64,000 nt of DNA from Novosphingobium capsulatum NBRC 12533 (GCF_001598375.1 NZ_BCYV01000004.1:86270-150269), one strand, 5' to 3'; counted from the stretch's first letter, positions 18,300-29,764 are shown. Notes: generated from the letters alone by a model not told the origin. Translations and numbers: made by a program.

Positions 18300-19208
18300 A
18301 TGACCGCGCCCACGGGCAGCCCTGGCCTGCTCAAGCCGGCACTGGCCGCGATCCAGGCAGATGTCGACGCCAGCTTCGATGCGCTGCTGCCCCTGCCGGG
18401 TGATCCGCGCGATCGGCTGGTGCAAGCGATGCGCTATGCCACCATCGGTGGCGGCAAGCGGCTGCGCCCGCTGCTGGTGACGGCCACGGCCGCGATGTAT
18501 GGCGTCGATCGCCAGGTGGCAGTGCGGGCAGGGACCGCGCTGGAGGCGATCCACGTCTATTCGCTGATCCACGATGACCTGCCGTGCATGGACAACGATG
18601 ATCTGCGCCATGGCAAACCCACGGTGCACAAGGCGTTCGACGATGGCACCGCCGTGCTGGCGGGCGATGCGCTGCACGATTTCGCGTTCGAGATCCTGTC
18701 TGATCCCGCGATGAGCGGCGATCCGTTCGTGCGGGTCGAACTGATCCGTACCCTGGCCGTGAACAGCGGCACCAATGGCATGGCCGGCGGGCAGATGATG
18801 GATATCGTGGCCGAAACCGCCACGTTCGATCTGCCCACGGTGACCCGCCTGCAACAGCTCAAGACCGGCGCGCTTCTGGCCGCTGCGGTGGAAATGGGCG
18901 CGATCCTGGGGCGGCTGCCGCCCGAAGGCCGCACCCACCTGCGCGGCTATGCCCGCGATATCGGCCTGGCTTTCCAGATCGCGGACGATCTGCTCGACGC
19001 CGAAGGTGACGAGGCAGCCGCCGGCAAGGCGCTGCGCAAGGATGCCGTTGCCGGCAAGGAAACCTTCGTCTCGCTGCTTGGTGTCGAGCGCGCGCGCGAA
19101 CAGGCGCGCATCCTGGTCGACCAGGCAATCGCCCACCTGGGCAGCCATGGCAGTGAGGCAGACCTGCTGCGCGAACTCGCGCGCTTCATCGTGGAAAGGA
19201 ATCACTGA
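18300..19208 (+). CDS. ispA: farnesyl diphosphate synthase (polyprenyl synthetase family)
   Basis: Condenses isopentenyl diphosphate with dimethylallyl and geranyl diphosphate to make FPP, precursor of quinones, carotenoids and undecaprenyl carriers. 302 aa with [10 protein letters not shown], the first aspartate-rich motif [15 protein letters not shown] and the second [13 protein letters not shown]. The DDLPCMDND form with two residues between the aspartate pairs is typical of bacterial FPP synthases. Start ATG 18300, five bases after xseB; its stop overlaps the coaD start (TGATG). Confidence 0.94.
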   Translation: MTAPTGSPGLLKPALAAIQADVDASFDALLPLPGDPRDRLVQAMRYATIGGGKRLRPLLVTATAAMYGVDRQVAVRAGTALEAIHVYSLIHDDLPCMDNDDLRHGKPTVHKAFDDGTAVLAGDALHDFAFEILSDPAMSGDPFVRVELIRTLAVNSGTNGMAGGQMMDIVAETATFDLPTVTRLQQLKTGALLAAAVEMGAILGRLPPEGRTHLRGYARDIGLAFQIADDLLDAEGDEAAAGKALRKDAVAGKETFVSLLGVERAREQARILVDQAIAHLGSHGSEADLLRELARFIVERNH

Positions 19209-19720
19209 TGGCGCAGCGCGTGGGCATTTATCCCGGCACGTTTGATCCGATCACGCTGGGCCATCTCGATATCATCCGTCGCGGTGCCAAGCTGGTGGAC
19301 CAGTTGATCGTGGGCGTGACCACCAATCCGTCCAAGAACCCGATGTTCACGCCCGAAGAGCGGATGGACATGGTGCGCCGCGAACTGGACGAGCAGGGCA
19401 TCGACAATGTCAGCGTGGTGGGTTTCAACGCCCTGCTGATGAAGTTTGCCGAAGCGCAGGGCGCCAGCGTTATCGTCCGCGGCCTGCGCGCCGTGGCCGA
19501 TTTCGAATACGAATACCAGATGGCCGGGATGAACCAGCAGCTCAACGACCGGATCGAGACGGTCTTTCTGATGGCCGATGTCAGCCTGCAGCCGATTGCG
19601 TCCAAGCTGGTCAAGGAAATCGCGCTGTTCGGCGGCGACATTTCCGGCTTCGTTACCCCTACCGTGCGCGACGATGTGGTGGCCCGCGTAAACAGCATCG
19701 GCCGCCTGGGGGATTACTGA
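19208..19720 (+). CDS. coaD: phosphopantetheine adenylyltransferase
   Basis: Makes dephospho-CoA from 4'-phosphopantetheine and ATP. 170 aa. YPGTFDPITLGHLDII carries the nucleotidyltransferase TxGH motif, and VIRGLRAVADFEYEYQM and VSLQPIASKLVKEIA (ISSTxxR-like) are family marks. The start overlaps the ispA stop, so it is the third gene of an xseB-ispA-coaD unit. Confidence 0.96.
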   Translation: MAQRVGIYPGTFDPITLGHLDIIRRGAKLVDQLIVGVTTNPSKNPMFTPEERMDMVRRELDEQGIDNVSVVGFNALLMKFAEAQGASVIVRGLRAVADFEYEYQMAGMNQQLNDRIETVFLMADVSLQPIASKLVKEIALFGGDISGFVTPTVRDDVVARVNSIGRLGDY

Positions 19721-19831
19721 GCGCGCCATGCCGCCGCGCCGATCGCGTGTTTATTGCCGAATCGTTCATTGCAGTGTCAGCGCGCCGGGCCTAATCGGCG
19801 TTTCACATATTCCAACAAGGTGGCAGGCTTG

Positions 19832-20551
19832 ATGATCGCCCGTTCGTTTTCCAAGGCCCTGATCTGCGCTGCCCTGGCAGCCTCGGCGGTCGTGTCCGGC
19901 CCGGCCATGGCGCAAAGCCGTGGGGAAAAGGCCCCGGCGCAGCCGTTCAAGATCGACAAGGTCGTGCCGCAGCACGAAATTACCTATGCCGTCGATACCG
20001 ATCCGGCCCACGATCCTGAAAACGTGCTGGTGCTCGACCTGTCGAACGGCGGGCGCGTGCTGATCCGCCTGATGCCGCAATGGGCGCCCCACCATGTGGA
20101 GCGCATCAAGACGCTGACGCGCGAAGGCTTTTACAACGGCATCATCTTTCACCGCGTGATCGATGGGTTCATGGCGCAGACCGGCGATCCCACCGGCACG
20201 GGGCAGGGCGGATCGAAGCTGCCCGACCTTCAGGCCGAATTCAACGATGCCCCGCACATGCGCGGCACTGTGTCGATGGCCCGCACCAACGAGCCCAATT
20301 CGGCCAACAGCCAGTTCTTCATCGTGTTCTATCCGCGCTTTGCGCTCGATCACAAGTACACCAACTTTGGCCGCGTGATCAGCGGGATGGATGCGGTGGA
20401 CACGATCGTGCGGGGCGAGCCGCCCAGCAACCCGACCAAAATCCTCCAGGCCTCGATCCTGGCTGACAACAAGCCGCGCCCGGCCTTGCCGGCGGCCGTG
20501 CCCACCGGCGCGATCACGCCCGACATGCTGAGCAAGTCGCGCACCAACTGA
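19832..20551 (+). CDS. exported cyclophilin-type peptidyl-prolyl isomerase
   Basis: 239 aa. A signal peptide (MIARSFSKALICAALAASAV...AMA|Q) is followed by a cyclophilin domain from about residue 65: FYNGIIFHRVIDGFMAQTGD, PTGTGQGGS, SMARTNEPNSANSQFFIV. It should assist folding of periplasmic or outer-membrane proteins. The C-terminal 30 residues (PRPALPAAVPTGAITPDM) are a proline-rich tail. ATG 19832 has GGCAGG upstream; an upstream extension in frame has no signal-like sequence. Not clearly in an operon with coaD (111-base gap). Confidence 0.93.
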   Translation: MIARSFSKALICAALAASAVVSGPAMAQSRGEKAPAQPFKIDKVVPQHEITYAVDTDPAHDPENVLVLDLSNGGRVLIRLMPQWAPHHVERIKTLTREGFYNGIIFHRVIDGFMAQTGDPTGTGQGGSKLPDLQAEFNDAPHMRGTVSMARTNEPNSANSQFFIVFYPRFALDHKYTNFGRVISGMDAVDTIVRGEPPSNPTKILQASILADNKPRPALPAAVPTGAITPDMLSKSRTN

Positions 20552-20580
20552 GCGGGCCTGGGGACGATTTAGGCTGCTTA

Positions 20581-20676
20581 TCTCCCCTCCTCTTTAGAGG
20601 AGGGGCCGGGGGTGGTGCGAAGCCTGGCGCTACGCATCCACCACCCCCAACCCCCTCCTCTAAAGAGGATGGGGAG
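20581..20676. repeat. long imperfect inverted repeat (TCCTCTTTAGAGGA type)
   Basis: Arms of about 37 bases: TCCTCTTTAGAGGAGGGG with GGGGGTGGTG on the left, CACCACCCCC with CCCTCCTCTAAAGAGGA on the right, around a roughly 20-base loop. Each arm also holds its own TCCTCTTTAGAGGA palindrome. Lies between the cyclophilin gene and queA. Confidence 0.85.
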
Positions 20677-20729
20677 CCGGTGGCGTCATGTGCTTGCCCT
20701 GTGCCACGGCTGCGGCTAGCGCGCTCGCC

Positions 20730-21758
20730 ATGCGTGTTGACCTATTCGATTTCGAACTGCCGCCCGAAAATATCGCCCTGCGCCCGGCTCGCCCGCGTGA
20801 TGCGGCCAAGCTGCTGCATGTGGCCGGCGGGCAGCCGCTGAGCGACCATGTGGTGCGCGATCTGCCCAGCCTGCTGCGCCGCGGCGATGTGCTGGTGTTC
20901 AACGATACCCGCGTCATTCCGGCGCAACTCGAAGGCCGCCGGGGAGAGGCGCGGGTGGGCGCCACGCTGCACAAGCGGCTCGACCTGCGCCGCTGGCAGG
21001 CCTTCATCCGCAATGGCAAGCGGCTGCGTGCCGATGACGTGATCGATTTCGGCGCCGGCGTTTCCGCCACGGCCGAGGCGCGCCATGCCGATGGCAGCTG
21101 GACGCTGTTCTTCCCCGGGGATGAGCCGGTGGAAGTGCTGCTGGAACGGGCCGGCCGCATGCCGCTGCCGCCCTATATCGCCGGCAAGCGCGAGACCGAC
21201 GCCCAGGATCGCCAGGATTACCAGACGATGTTCGCGCAAAAGGACGGGGCCGTTGCCGCGCCCACCGCCGCGCTGCATTTCACGCCAGAGCTGATGGCGG
21301 GGCTGGCCGACGCCGGCATCGCTCATGAAACGCTCACGCTGCATGTGGGGGCGGGCACGTTCCTCCCGGTCAAGGCCGATGACACCGCCGATCACCAGAT
21401 GCATGCCGAATGGGGCCGGATCGAGCCCGAAACCGCGGCCCGGCTCAACGCCGCACGCGCGGCCGGTGGGCGCATCATCGCGGTGGGCACCACTTCGCTG
21501 CGCCTGCTGGAAAGCGCAGCCGACGACGCGCGCACGATCCATCCGTTCGAAGGGGATACCGCGATCTTTATCACCCCGGGCTATCGCTTCAAGGCGATCG
21601 ACGGGCTGATGACCAATTTCCACCTGCCCAAGTCCACGCTGTTCATGCTGGTTTCGGCGCTGATGGGACTGGACACGATGCAGGCGGCCTATGCCCATGC
21701 CATCGCCACCGGCTATCGCTTTTACAGCTACGGCGACAGTTCACTGTTGGTGCCGTAA
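20730..21758 (+). CDS. queA: S-adenosylmethionine:tRNA ribosyltransferase-isomerase
   Basis: Transfers and rearranges the ribose of SAM onto preQ1 at position 34 of tRNA, making epoxyqueuosine. 342 aa, full length. N-terminus [22 protein letters not shown], then [16 protein letters not shown] segment [16 protein letters not shown] and the C-terminal [10 protein letters not shown] and [17 protein letters not shown] are the usual signatures. Start ATG 20730; the upstream in-frame extension overlaps the repeat and looks like noise. tgt, the partner enzyme of the queuosine pathway, lies 0.9 kb downstream beyond an opposite-strand permease gene. Confidence 0.95.
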   Translation: MRVDLFDFELPPENIALRPARPRDAAKLLHVAGGQPLSDHVVRDLPSLLRRGDVLVFNDTRVIPAQLEGRRGEARVGATLHKRLDLRRWQAFIRNGKRLRADDVIDFGAGVSATAEARHADGSWTLFFPGDEPVEVLLERAGRMPLPPYIAGKRETDAQDRQDYQTMFAQKDGAVAAPTAALHFTPELMAGLADAGIAHETLTLHVGAGTFLPVKADDTADHQMHAEWGRIEPETAARLNAARAAGGRIIAVGTTSLRLLESAADDARTIHPFEGDTAIFITPGYRFKAIDGLMTNFHLPKSTLFMLVSALMGLDTMQAAYAHAIATGYRFYSYGDSSLLVP

Positions 21759-22562
21759 TCAGCCGGCAAACCACTGCCACACCAGCCGCCCGGTCAGGGC
21801 CAGGCTGACCACGATCAGCAACGGGCGGATCAGCCGGGCGCCAAAGCGGGTGGCAAAGTGGCTGCCGATGATGGCACCGGTCATCGCCCCGGCGCCCATG
21901 CACAGGCCCAGCAGCCACAGCACATGGCCGCCCAGGGCAAAGACGATCACGCTGGCCAGGTTGCTGGTCACGTTGAGCAGCTTGGTCAGTCCGGTGGCGC
22001 GGGTCAGCCCCATGCCGCGCAGGGCCACCAGGGTGGTGGTGTAGAATTGCCCGGCGCCAGGGCCGAAGAACCCGTCATAGAAGCCCACGCCGCCCGCAAC
22101 TGGCAGGAACTTGCGCGCGCCGAGGCGATCGTGGCGGTCGCCATCGTCCATGCGCGGAGAAAGCACGGTGTAAAGCGCCACGCCGATCAGCAGCACCGGC
22201 ACGATCAGCGAGAGCACCTGTGGCTTGAAATGCTGGATCACCAGTGCGCCGATCAGCGCGCCGGCAAACGTGACGGCCACCAGCACGCCATTGCCGGCCA
22301 GGGTGAACAGCCCGGCGCGGTGATAGCGCCAGGTGGCCATCGTCGTGCCGCACATCGACTGGATCTTGTTGGTGCCCAGCGTCAGGTGCGGCGGTAGGCC
22401 CACCGTGATCAGCGCGGGCATCATGATCAGCCCGCCGCCACCGGCAATGGCATCGACCAGGCCGGTGATCACGGCAATCGCGGTCAGTACCGGATACATC
22501 CACGGCGTCGGCGTGAACGCGGGCGTCTGGGCAGCGGCAAGAGCAAGGTGAAACAGCGACAT
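21759..22562 (-). CDS. TSUP-family (TauE/SafE) membrane permease
   Basis: 267 aa with about eight hydrophobic segments. It shows the TSUP pattern: an N-terminal [19 protein letters not shown] loop after the first helix and the repeat-related [15 protein letters not shown] in the second half. Family members export sulfite, sulfoacetate or related anions; the substrate cannot be read from sequence. Start ATG 22562 was preferred; the frame is open upstream across tgt's leader but without membrane-like sequence. Its stop directly abuts the queA stop, and it is divergent from tgt. Confidence 0.88.
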   Translation of the reverse strand: MSLFHLALAAAQTPAFTPTPWMYPVLTAIAVITGLVDAIAGGGGLIMMPALITVGLPPHLTLGTNKIQSMCGTTMATWRYHRAGLFTLAGNGVLVAVTFAGALIGALVIQHFKPQVLSLIVPVLLIGVALYTVLSPRMDDGDRHDRLGARKFLPVAGGVGFYDGFFGPGAGQFYTTTLVALRGMGLTRATGLTKLLNVTSNLASVIVFALGGHVLWLLGLCMGAGAMTGAIIGSHFATRFGARLIRPLLIVVSLALTGRLVWQWFAG

Positions 22563-22631
22563 TTGCACGCCTTGGCGTTTGCGCCTAAGGGCCGCAACTG
22601 TTCTTTTGCCCCGGATGATTGCCCGCCCCCG

Positions 22632-23759
22632 ATGACCCGCTTTTCGTTCCAGATTCACGCCACCAGTGGCAAGGCCCGCACCGGCACCATCCAGATGAAG
22701 CGGGGCGAGATCCGCACGCCGGCGTTCATGCCGGTGGGCACGGCGGCCACGGTCAAGGCAATGAAGGTGGAAGACGTACGCCGCACCGGCGCCGACATTA
22801 TCCTGGGCAACACCTATCACCTGATGCTGCGCCCCGGCGCCGAACGCATGGCGCGGCTGGGTGGTCTCCACGCGTTCATGGGCTGGGATCGCCCGATCCT
22901 CACCGACAGCGGTGGCTATCAGGTGATGAGCCTGTCAGACCTGCGCAAGATCACCGAGGAAGGCGTCACGTTCGCCAGCCACCTCGATGGCTCGCGTCAC
23001 ATGCTCTCGCCCGAACGCTCGATGGAAATCCAGCGCTTGCTGGGCTCCGACATCGTGATGGCATTCGACGAATGCCCGCGTGCCGATCAGCCGCGCGACG
23101 TGATCGCCCGCTCGATGGAAATGTCGATGCGCTGGGCCCGCCGCAGCCGCGCCGGTTTCGACAGCGGGGAAGAGCATGCCGCGCGTTCGGCGCTGTTCGG
23201 CATCCAGCAAGGCGCGCTTGATGAAGGGCTGCGCCAGGCCAGTGCCGATGCCCTGCGCGATATCGGCTTTGACGGTTATGCCATCGGCGGCCTGGCGGTG
23301 GGCGAGGGGCAGGAGGCGATGTTCGCCACGCTCGATTTTGCGCCGTCGCAATTGCCGGCCGATCGCCCGCGCTACCTGATGGGCGTGGGCAAGCCCGATG
23401 ACCTGGTCGGCGCGGTGGAGCGCGGGGTGGATATGTTCGATTGCGTGCTGCCCACGCGATCGGGCCGTAACGGGCAGGGCTTTACCTGGAACGGGCCGAT
23501 CAACATGCGCAATGCCCGCCACGCCGAAGATACCGGCCCGCTGGACCCGCGCTGCACGTGCCCGGTCTGCGCCAAATACAGCCGCGCCTATCTGCATCAC
23601 CTGCACAAGGCTGGCGAAATGCTGGGCGCCATGCTGCTGACCGAACACAACCTGTCGTTCTACCAGCAGCTGATGGCTGGTATGCGCGCGGCGATCGCCG
23701 AAGATCGTTTTACCGCGTTCGCCGCCGATTTCCGCCGGGACTATTTCAACCGGGAGTAA
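22632..23759 (+). CDS. tgt: tRNA-guanine transglycosylase (queuine tRNA-ribosyltransferase)
   Basis: Exchanges G34 for preQ1 in tRNAs with GUN anticodons. 375 aa. Nucleophile/catalytic aspartates lie in [12 protein letters not shown] and [14 protein letters not shown]; the zinc site [17 protein letters not shown] is complete; the [12 protein letters not shown] and [13 protein letters not shown] segments are typical. Start ATG 22632 ([18 protein letters not shown]). With queA it forms the queuosine module of this region. Confidence 0.96.
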   Translation: MTRFSFQIHATSGKARTGTIQMKRGEIRTPAFMPVGTAATVKAMKVEDVRRTGADIILGNTYHLMLRPGAERMARLGGLHAFMGWDRPILTDSGGYQVMSLSDLRKITEEGVTFASHLDGSRHMLSPERSMEIQRLLGSDIVMAFDECPRADQPRDVIARSMEMSMRWARRSRAGFDSGEEHAARSALFGIQQGALDEGLRQASADALRDIGFDGYAIGGLAVGEGQEAMFATLDFAPSQLPADRPRYLMGVGKPDDLVGAVERGVDMFDCVLPTRSGRNGQGFTWNGPINMRNARHAEDTGPLDPRCTCPVCAKYSRAYLHHLHKAGEMLGAMLLTEHNLSFYQQLMAGMRAAIAEDRFTAFAADFRRDYFNRE

Positions 23760-23771
23760 GCCGTCGGGCCG

Positions 23772-23963
23772 TCAGGCCGCGATCTGCGGTTGCGGCGTCA
23801 TCACCACCTCGGTTTCGAGCCGGGTGCCGGGATATTGCGCGAATTCGCCGGTCCGGGTGTCGAGAAAGCCGGCGCCGATGGCGCTGGCCTGGGCCTTCGC
23901 TGTTTCCAGATCAGGATACCATTTGCCGCAACGGTGCGGCGTGACGAAGCGATACATCAGCAT
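23772..23963 (-). CDS. small protein of unknown function (63 aa)
   Basis: A short frame convergent with tgt, ending 13 bases after it. The sequence (YRFVTPHRCGKWYPDLETAK and GAGFLDTRTGEFAQYPGT) has the balanced composition of a real protein and ends MTPQPQIAA. No membrane segment or signal. Starts at 23963, 23957 or 23999 are all possible; none has a good ribosome binding site, so the N-terminus is uncertain. No family recognised. Confidence 0.55.
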   Translation of the reverse strand: MLMYRFVTPHRCGKWYPDLETAKAQASAIGAGFLDTRTGEFAQYPGTRLETEVVMTPQPQIAA

Positions 23964-24075
23964 GCTGCGATAATGCTGGCGGCGCGATGCTGTTCCCATT
24001 TTCTGCTGCGTTCATGCGCAATTTGCGACGATCCGTTTGTTGCGGGAAACGGCTGAAAATATTGCTTTATTGTGT

Positions 24076-24981
24076 CTACCATTCGGCGGCCATCGCGGGC
24101 ACCGTGGCGGCGAGGAATTCGATCCAGGCGCGGGTCTTGGCGGCCGGCCGGCGCGAGGGATGGGTGATCGCATGGACGGCGCCGAGCCCCGCCAGCGGCT
24201 GGTCCAGCACCACCTCTACCAGCCGCCCTTCGCGCAGGGCACGCGCGGCGATGAAGCGTGGACCATAGACCAGGCCAAGCCCTGCTGCCGCCGCTTCCAC
24301 CAGCACGTCGCCATTGTCAGCCTGCAAGGTGCCGCGCACTGGCTGGTGGATCGTGCCATCCAGGCCAAAGCGCCAGACGTGCTGGCCAAACCGGGTCAGG
24401 GTGAAGCCCAGGCAATCATGCTGCACCAGATCGCTGACCTGGCTGGGGGTGCCGCGCTGGGCGAGGTAGGCAGGGGAGGCGCAGACCACCAGATGCATGT
24501 CGGCCAGTTTGCGCGCCACCAGGCTGCTGCCGACCAGGCGGCCGATGCGGATGGCCATGTCCCAGCGTTCTTCCACCAGATCGACCTGGCGATCGCTCAT
24601 CCCCAGTTCCACGGTAATGCCGGGATAGCGCTGGTTGAAGGCGGCGACCAAGGGCGCGATGTGCAGCACGCCGAACGACATCGGGGCGCTCACCCGCAGC
24701 AGCCCTTCGATCGCCACGCTTTGCGCGGCTGCTTCTGCTTCGGCCTCGCGCAAGTCGGCCAGTACGCGTTCCGCCTTGTCGAGGTAAGCTGCGCCCGCCT
24801 CTGTCAGCGACAGGCGCCGCGTGGTACGGTGGACCAGCGTGGTGCCCAGCCGCGCCTCCAGCGCGGAAAGGTGCTTGGCCGCCATCGCCGGCGACATGTG
24901 CAGGGCGCGGGCGGCCGCAGAGAGGCCGCCCAGCCGCATCGCTTCGACGAACACCTCGATTCCGGTCAAGCGGTCAGCCAC
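24076..24981 (-). CDS. LysR-family transcriptional regulator
   Basis: 301 aa. N-terminal winged helix (residues 1-60; LSAAARALHMSPAMAAKHLSALEARLG with the typical LHRTTRRLSLTEAG-like VHRTTRRLSLTEAG) and a C-terminal periplasmic-binding-like sensor domain from about 90 (LRVSAPMSFGVLHIAPLVAAF, LYGPRFIA-like GLVYGPRFIA). The start is GTG at 24981. It is divergent from the YceI gene at 25104 across a 122-base gap containing a GATAAT-N14-ATTATC dyad, so YceI is a likely target (inference). The effector is unknown. Confidence 0.93.
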   Translation of the reverse strand: MADRLTGIEVFVEAMRLGGLSAAARALHMSPAMAAKHLSALEARLGTTLVHRTTRRLSLTEAGAAYLDKAERVLADLREAEAEAAAQSVAIEGLLRVSAPMSFGVLHIAPLVAAFNQRYPGITVELGMSDRQVDLVEERWDMAIRIGRLVGSSLVARKLADMHLVVCASPAYLAQRGTPSQVSDLVQHDCLGFTLTRFGQHVWRFGLDGTIHQPVRGTLQADNGDVLVEAAAAGLGLVYGPRFIAARALREGRLVEVVLDQPLAGLGAVHAITHPSRRPAAKTRAWIEFLAATVPAMAAEW

Positions 24982-25004
24982 TGATTTCGCACCCTGGGTA
25001 AAAG

Positions 25005-25030
25005 GATAATCTCATGCTTGGCGTATTATC
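25005..25030. promoter_or_regulatory. candidate LysR operator dyad
   Basis: GATAAT (25005-25010) and ATTATC (25025-25030) form a perfect 6-bp inverted repeat with a 14-base gap, in the divergent promoter region of the LysR gene and the YceI gene. It resembles but does not exactly fit the T-N11-A LysR core. Confidence 0.35.
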
Positions 25031-25103
25031 ATCTGATGGTGGAAACGCCATCTTGCGCCCGATCATTTCACCGCTGATCATTGCAACAAGGACGATCCCT
25101 GTC

Positions 25104-25727
25104 ATGACACGTACCAAGACTTTCGCCGCTCTGGCCCTGGCTCTTGCCGTTCCTGCCCTGGCCGCGCCGGCGCTGGTCGCCGCGCAGGCCACTGCCGCGC
25201 CTTCGGCCGTGCCGGCTGGCACCTATCAGGTGGAAACCCACCACACCCTGGCCGAATTCACCGTCAGCCACTTTGGCTTCAACGACTTTTTCGGCGTGAT
25301 CCCCGGCGCGACCGGCACGATGACGCTCAACCCGGCCAACCTGGGTGCCACCACGCTGGACGTGGCGCTGCCGGTTTCGGCAATCTCCACCACCAACGCC
25401 ACGCTCGATGGTGAACTCAAGAGCGCCGACTGGTTCGACGCTGCCAAGTATCCCACCATCCGCTTCGTCTCGCACAAGGTGGTGCCGACCGGCGATCGCA
25501 CCGCGCGGATCGAGGGTGACCTGACGATGCACGGCGTGACCAAGCCCGTCACGCTCGACGCCACGTTTGGCGGCGCTGGCTCCAACCCGATGAGCAAGGC
25601 CTTCACCGTGGGCTTTGGCGCCACCGGCACGCTCAAGCGTTCGGATTTCGGCGTGAGCAAGTATGTGCCCTTCGTCAGCGACGAAGTGCGCCTCAAGATC
25701 ACCGTGGCTTTCGAAAAGAAGGCCTGA
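25104..25727 (+). CDS. YceI family periplasmic protein
   Basis: 207 aa with signal peptide (MTRTKTFAALALALAVPALAA...) and one YceI domain: ETHHTLAEFTVSHFGFNDFFGVI and LKSADWFDAAKYPTIRF, closing with FVSDEVRLKITVAFEKKA. This copy keeps the common KxxDWFD...YPTI motif, while the paralogue at 8006 has a divergent middle. ATG 25104 has AAGGACG upstream. Divergent from the LysR gene; shares a bidirectional terminator with rpsD. Confidence 0.92.
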   Translation: MTRTKTFAALALALAVPALAAPALVAAQATAAPSAVPAGTYQVETHHTLAEFTVSHFGFNDFFGVIPGATGTMTLNPANLGATTLDVALPVSAISTTNATLDGELKSADWFDAAKYPTIRFVSHKVVPTGDRTARIEGDLTMHGVTKPVTLDATFGGAGSNPMSKAFTVGFGATGTLKRSDFGVSKYVPFVSDEVRLKITVAFEKKA

Positions 25728-25797
25728 TCACGCGGCGTTCTGCCCGGTGCGCACCTGCGCATCGGGCATACGGTTTGGCCGCGTTTGGCGGGCAACA

Positions 25798-25824
25798 AAA
25801 AAGGCGGGGTGAAAGCCCCGCCTT
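25798..25824. terminator. bidirectional terminator between YceI gene and rpsD
   Basis: AAGGCGGGG-TGAAAG-CCCCGCCTT is a perfect 9-bp stem with A and T tracts on both sides; the T tract is longer on the rpsD (minus) side. Confidence 0.9.
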
Positions 25825-25856
25825 TTCCGTTTGTCTCGTCCGTGAGGACCGACCGA

Positions 25857-26471
25857 TCAGCGCGAATAGAATTCGACGACCAGGTTCGGTTCCATCTTCA
25901 CCGGATAGGGCACTTCGTCGAGCGTCGGCACGCGCACGAAGGTGACCTTGTCGGCGCCTTCCTGGGCGACGTAGTCAGGCACTTCGCGTTCCGGCAGAGC
26001 CTGCGCTTCGGCGATCAGGGCCATTTCCTTGGCCTTGGTGCCCAGGGTGAGCACGTCGCCGGGGCGCACGCGGCGGCTGGCGATGTTGCACTTCACGCCG
26101 TTGACGCGGATGTGGCCGTGCGAAACGATCTGGCGAGCCGCAAAGATGGTCGGCGCGAACTTGGCGCGGTACACGACCATGTCGAGGCGCTGTTCGAGCA
26201 GGCCGATCAGGTTCTGACCGGTATCGCCCTTCATGTTCGACGCTTCCTGATAGGTGCGCTTGAACTGCTTTTCGGTCACGTCGCCGTAGTAGCCCTTGAG
26301 CTTCTGCTTGGCGCGCAGCTGGATGCCGAAGTCGGAAACCTTGCTCTTGCGGCGCTGGCCGTGCTGGCCCGGGCCATACGAGCGGCGGTTCACCGAGCTC
26401 TTGGGGCGGCCCCACAGGTTTTCACCAAGGCGACGGTCAATCTTGTACTTGGACGAATGGCGCTTCGACAC
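25857..26471 (-). CDS. rpsD: 30S ribosomal protein S4
   Basis: Primary 16S rRNA binder of the small subunit. 204 aa, the standard alphaproteobacterial length. [20 protein letters not shown] start, the S4 RNA-binding domain near 95-155 ([30 protein letters not shown]) and the C-terminal [14 protein letters not shown]. Start is GTG at 26471 with a strong AAAGGAA seven bases upstream. It stands apart from other ribosomal genes, as usual for rpsD in this group. Confidence 0.97.
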   Translation of the reverse strand: MSKRHSSKYKIDRRLGENLWGRPKSSVNRRSYGPGQHGQRRKSKVSDFGIQLRAKQKLKGYYGDVTEKQFKRTYQEASNMKGDTGQNLIGLLEQRLDMVVYRAKFAPTIFAARQIVSHGHIRVNGVKCNIASRRVRPGDVLTLGTKAKEMALIAEAQALPEREVPDYVAQEGADKVTFVRVPTLDEVPYPVKMEPNLVVEFYSR

Positions 26472-26649
26472 GCGTTCGTTCCTTTCAACTAGCGTTTGGT
26501 CTGGGGAAGGCCGATGCCCTCCCGGCTGATGCCCGGAACCGCACCATCCCGCCAATTGTCGGGATGCGGCCACCACTTCACCGGACGTGTGGGGCCAATT
26601 GCGAAGGCGCGCCTAGAACAGGACACGCCCGCAGAGTCAAGGGAAAAGC

Positions 26650-27405
26650 TTATTCCCCGCGAGGCTCGGTGCCGGGCTTGCTGCCTGGCGCGCGGCGCAT
26701 GGCAGACAGCACCCCGCGCAGCGTGCGGATTTCGAGATGATTCCAGCCCGGCTTGGTCAGCATGGTGCGCAGCGTGCGGCGCGTGGCCGCCGCGCGGTCT
26801 TCGGGCATGAAATAGCCGCGCGGTTCCAACAGGCCGCACAGCTGGGAAAACATGCCTTCAAAGTCTTCCTGCGGGGCAGGGGGCAGCATGTCTTCGACCG
26901 TGGGCTGCACCAGGGCGCCGGCGGCGTTCTGGTGCTTGGACCATTCATAGGCGCACAGGATCACTGCCTGGGCCAGGTTGAGCGAGCCGAATTCGGGGTT
27001 GATCGGCACGGTCAGGATGGTGCGCGCCAGGGCAACGTCATCGGTTTCCAGGCCCGAACGCTCTGGCCCGAACACCAGCGCGCTGCGGCCTTCCTCGACC
27101 ACGATCGCGCGGGCCGCTTCCTCGGGCGTCACCACCGGCTTGGTCACCCCGCGCTTGCGCACGGTGGTGGCATAGACATGGGCGCAATCGGCCACGGCAT
27201 CGGCCAGCGTTTCATAGACCTGAGCCCGTTCCAGCACCACGTCGGCGCCAGAGGCGGCCGGGCCGGCGGCGGGATTGGGCCAGCCATCGCGCGGCGATAC
27301 CAGGCGCATGTCGGGCAGGCCAAAATTGAGCATGGCGCGCGCGGCCTTGCCGATGTTTTCGCCCAATTGCGGGCGCACGAGAACGATAACGGGCTGTGCA
27401 GGCAT
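26650..27405 (-). CDS. TrmJ-like tRNA 2'-O-methyltransferase (SPOUT/TrmH family)
   Basis: 251 aa. SPOUT fold marks: VIVLVRPQLGENIGKAARAMLNFG at the N-terminus, ALVFGPERSGLETDDVALA (SAM-binding knot) and VPINPEFGSLNLAQAVILCAYE. These fit the TrmJ branch that methylates position 32 of tRNA; other TrmH-type targets are possible. The C-terminal extension carries RTLRGVLSAMRR. It starts three bases after the nrdR stop, last of the rpiB-glyA-nrdR-trmJ run. Confidence 0.88.
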   Translation of the reverse strand: MPAQPVIVLVRPQLGENIGKAARAMLNFGLPDMRLVSPRDGWPNPAAGPAASGADVVLERAQVYETLADAVADCAHVYATTVRKRGVTKPVVTPEEAARAIVVEEGRSALVFGPERSGLETDDVALARTILTVPINPEFGSLNLAQAVILCAYEWSKHQNAAGALVQPTVEDMLPPAPQEDFEGMFSQLCGLLEPRGYFMPEDRAAATRRTLRTMLTKPGWNHLEIRTLRGVLSAMRRAPGSKPGTEPRGE

Positions 27406-27408
27406 GGG

Positions 27409-27882
27409 TTACTTGGCCACTTCCTGGATGGAAGAGGCAAATTCCTCGAAATCACGGGCTTCGGAAAAATCGCGATAGACGCTGGCAAAGCGGATATAGG
27501 CGACGCTGTCGAGCTGGCGCAGCGCATCCATGACCATCTCGCCGATCACCTTGGAGGCGACCTCGCCATCGCCCATGGTCTCGATCTGGCGCTGGATGCC
27601 GGTGACCAGCTGATCCAGGCGTTCCTGCGTCACCGGGCGCTTGCGACAGGCGAGCGCGACGGACTGTTCGATCTTGGTGCGATCGAACGGCTCGCGGCGC
27701 GGCTCGCTGCCATCGCCCTTGTTCTTCACCACCAGAACCTCGCGCAGTTGCACGCGTTCGAACGTGGTGAAGCGGGCGCCGCAGCTTTCGCATTGGCGCC
27801 GCCGGCGGATCGAGGTGTTGTCCTCGGTCGGCCGGCTGTCCTTCACCTGGCTGTTGTCATGGGCGCAGAACGGGCAACGCAA
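27409..27882 (-). CDS. nrdR: transcriptional repressor NrdR
   Basis: Represses ribonucleotide reductase genes in response to ATP/dATP. 157 aa: zinc ribbon [16 protein letters not shown]...[12 protein letters not shown] (residues 2-37) and an ATP-cone domain ([21 protein letters not shown] onward). The family start MRCPFC appears here as TTG-CGT-TGC, so a TTG start at 27882 is assigned; the GGAG ribosome binding site lies inside the last codons of glyA, only four bases separating stop and start. Coupling to glyA translation is likely. Confidence 0.92.
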   Translation of the reverse strand: MRCPFCAHDNSQVKDSRPTEDNTSIRRRRQCESCGARFTTFERVQLREVLVVKNKGDGSEPRREPFDRTKIEQSVALACRKRPVTQERLDQLVTGIQRQIETMGDGEVASKVIGEMVMDALRQLDSVAYIRFASVYRDFSEARDFEEFASSIQEVAK

Positions 27883-27886
27883 ACGC

Positions 27887-29200
<1,314 letters not shown>

Positions 29201-29217
29201 CGGGTGTGGCTCCTGGA

Positions 29218-29655
29218 TCAGAGGGCTGGATTGGAAAGCTTGGTAACGCGGCGCACGTGGCGGTCGCCGGCAAAGGGCGTGGCGAGGAACGCCTCGACGC
29301 AGGCCTTGGCCATGTCGAGCCCGGTCAGCCGGGCGCCCATGGCCAGCACGTTGGCATCGTTGTGCTCACGCGAAAGCTTGGCCGAAAACGGCTCACCCAC
29401 CAGGGCGCAGCGCACGGCCGGGTTGCGGTTGACGGCAATGGAAATACCGATGCCCGAGCCACACAGCGCGATGCCGCGTTCGGCTTCGCCGGCGGCCATG
29501 GCGCTGGCCAGCTTGTACCCGTAATCGGGATAGTCGACGCTGTCGCCGTTATAGGGGCCAAGGTCGGCCACATCGTGGCCCAGCTCGCCCAGCCACTGGA
29601 CAAGATCGGCCTTGAGCGCCAGCGCGGCGTGATCGGAAGCAATGGCAATGCGCAT
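29218..29655 (-). CDS. rpiB: ribose-5-phosphate isomerase B
   Basis: Interconverts ribose 5-phosphate and ribulose 5-phosphate. 145 aa with the RpiB marks [16 protein letters not shown], a [10 protein letters not shown] segment and the active-site [13 protein letters not shown], then [14 protein letters not shown]. Start ATG 29655. First gene of the rpiB-glyA-nrdR-trmJ run. Confidence 0.95.
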   Translation of the reverse strand: MRIAIASDHAALALKADLVQWLGELGHDVADLGPYNGDSVDYPDYGYKLASAMAAGEAERGIALCGSGIGISIAVNRNPAVRCALVGEPFSAKLSREHNDANVLAMGARLTGLDMAKACVEAFLATPFAGDRHVRRVTKLSNPAL

Positions 29656-29764
29656 GGTTTATAGCGGTTCCGGTTGCCTATGGTGGGGGTTCTGGCGTCC
29701 CCCTAAACCCATTGCGCGCGCTATGCCAGATTAATTGGCCTTATGATGCACCCTTTGCCCAGAT

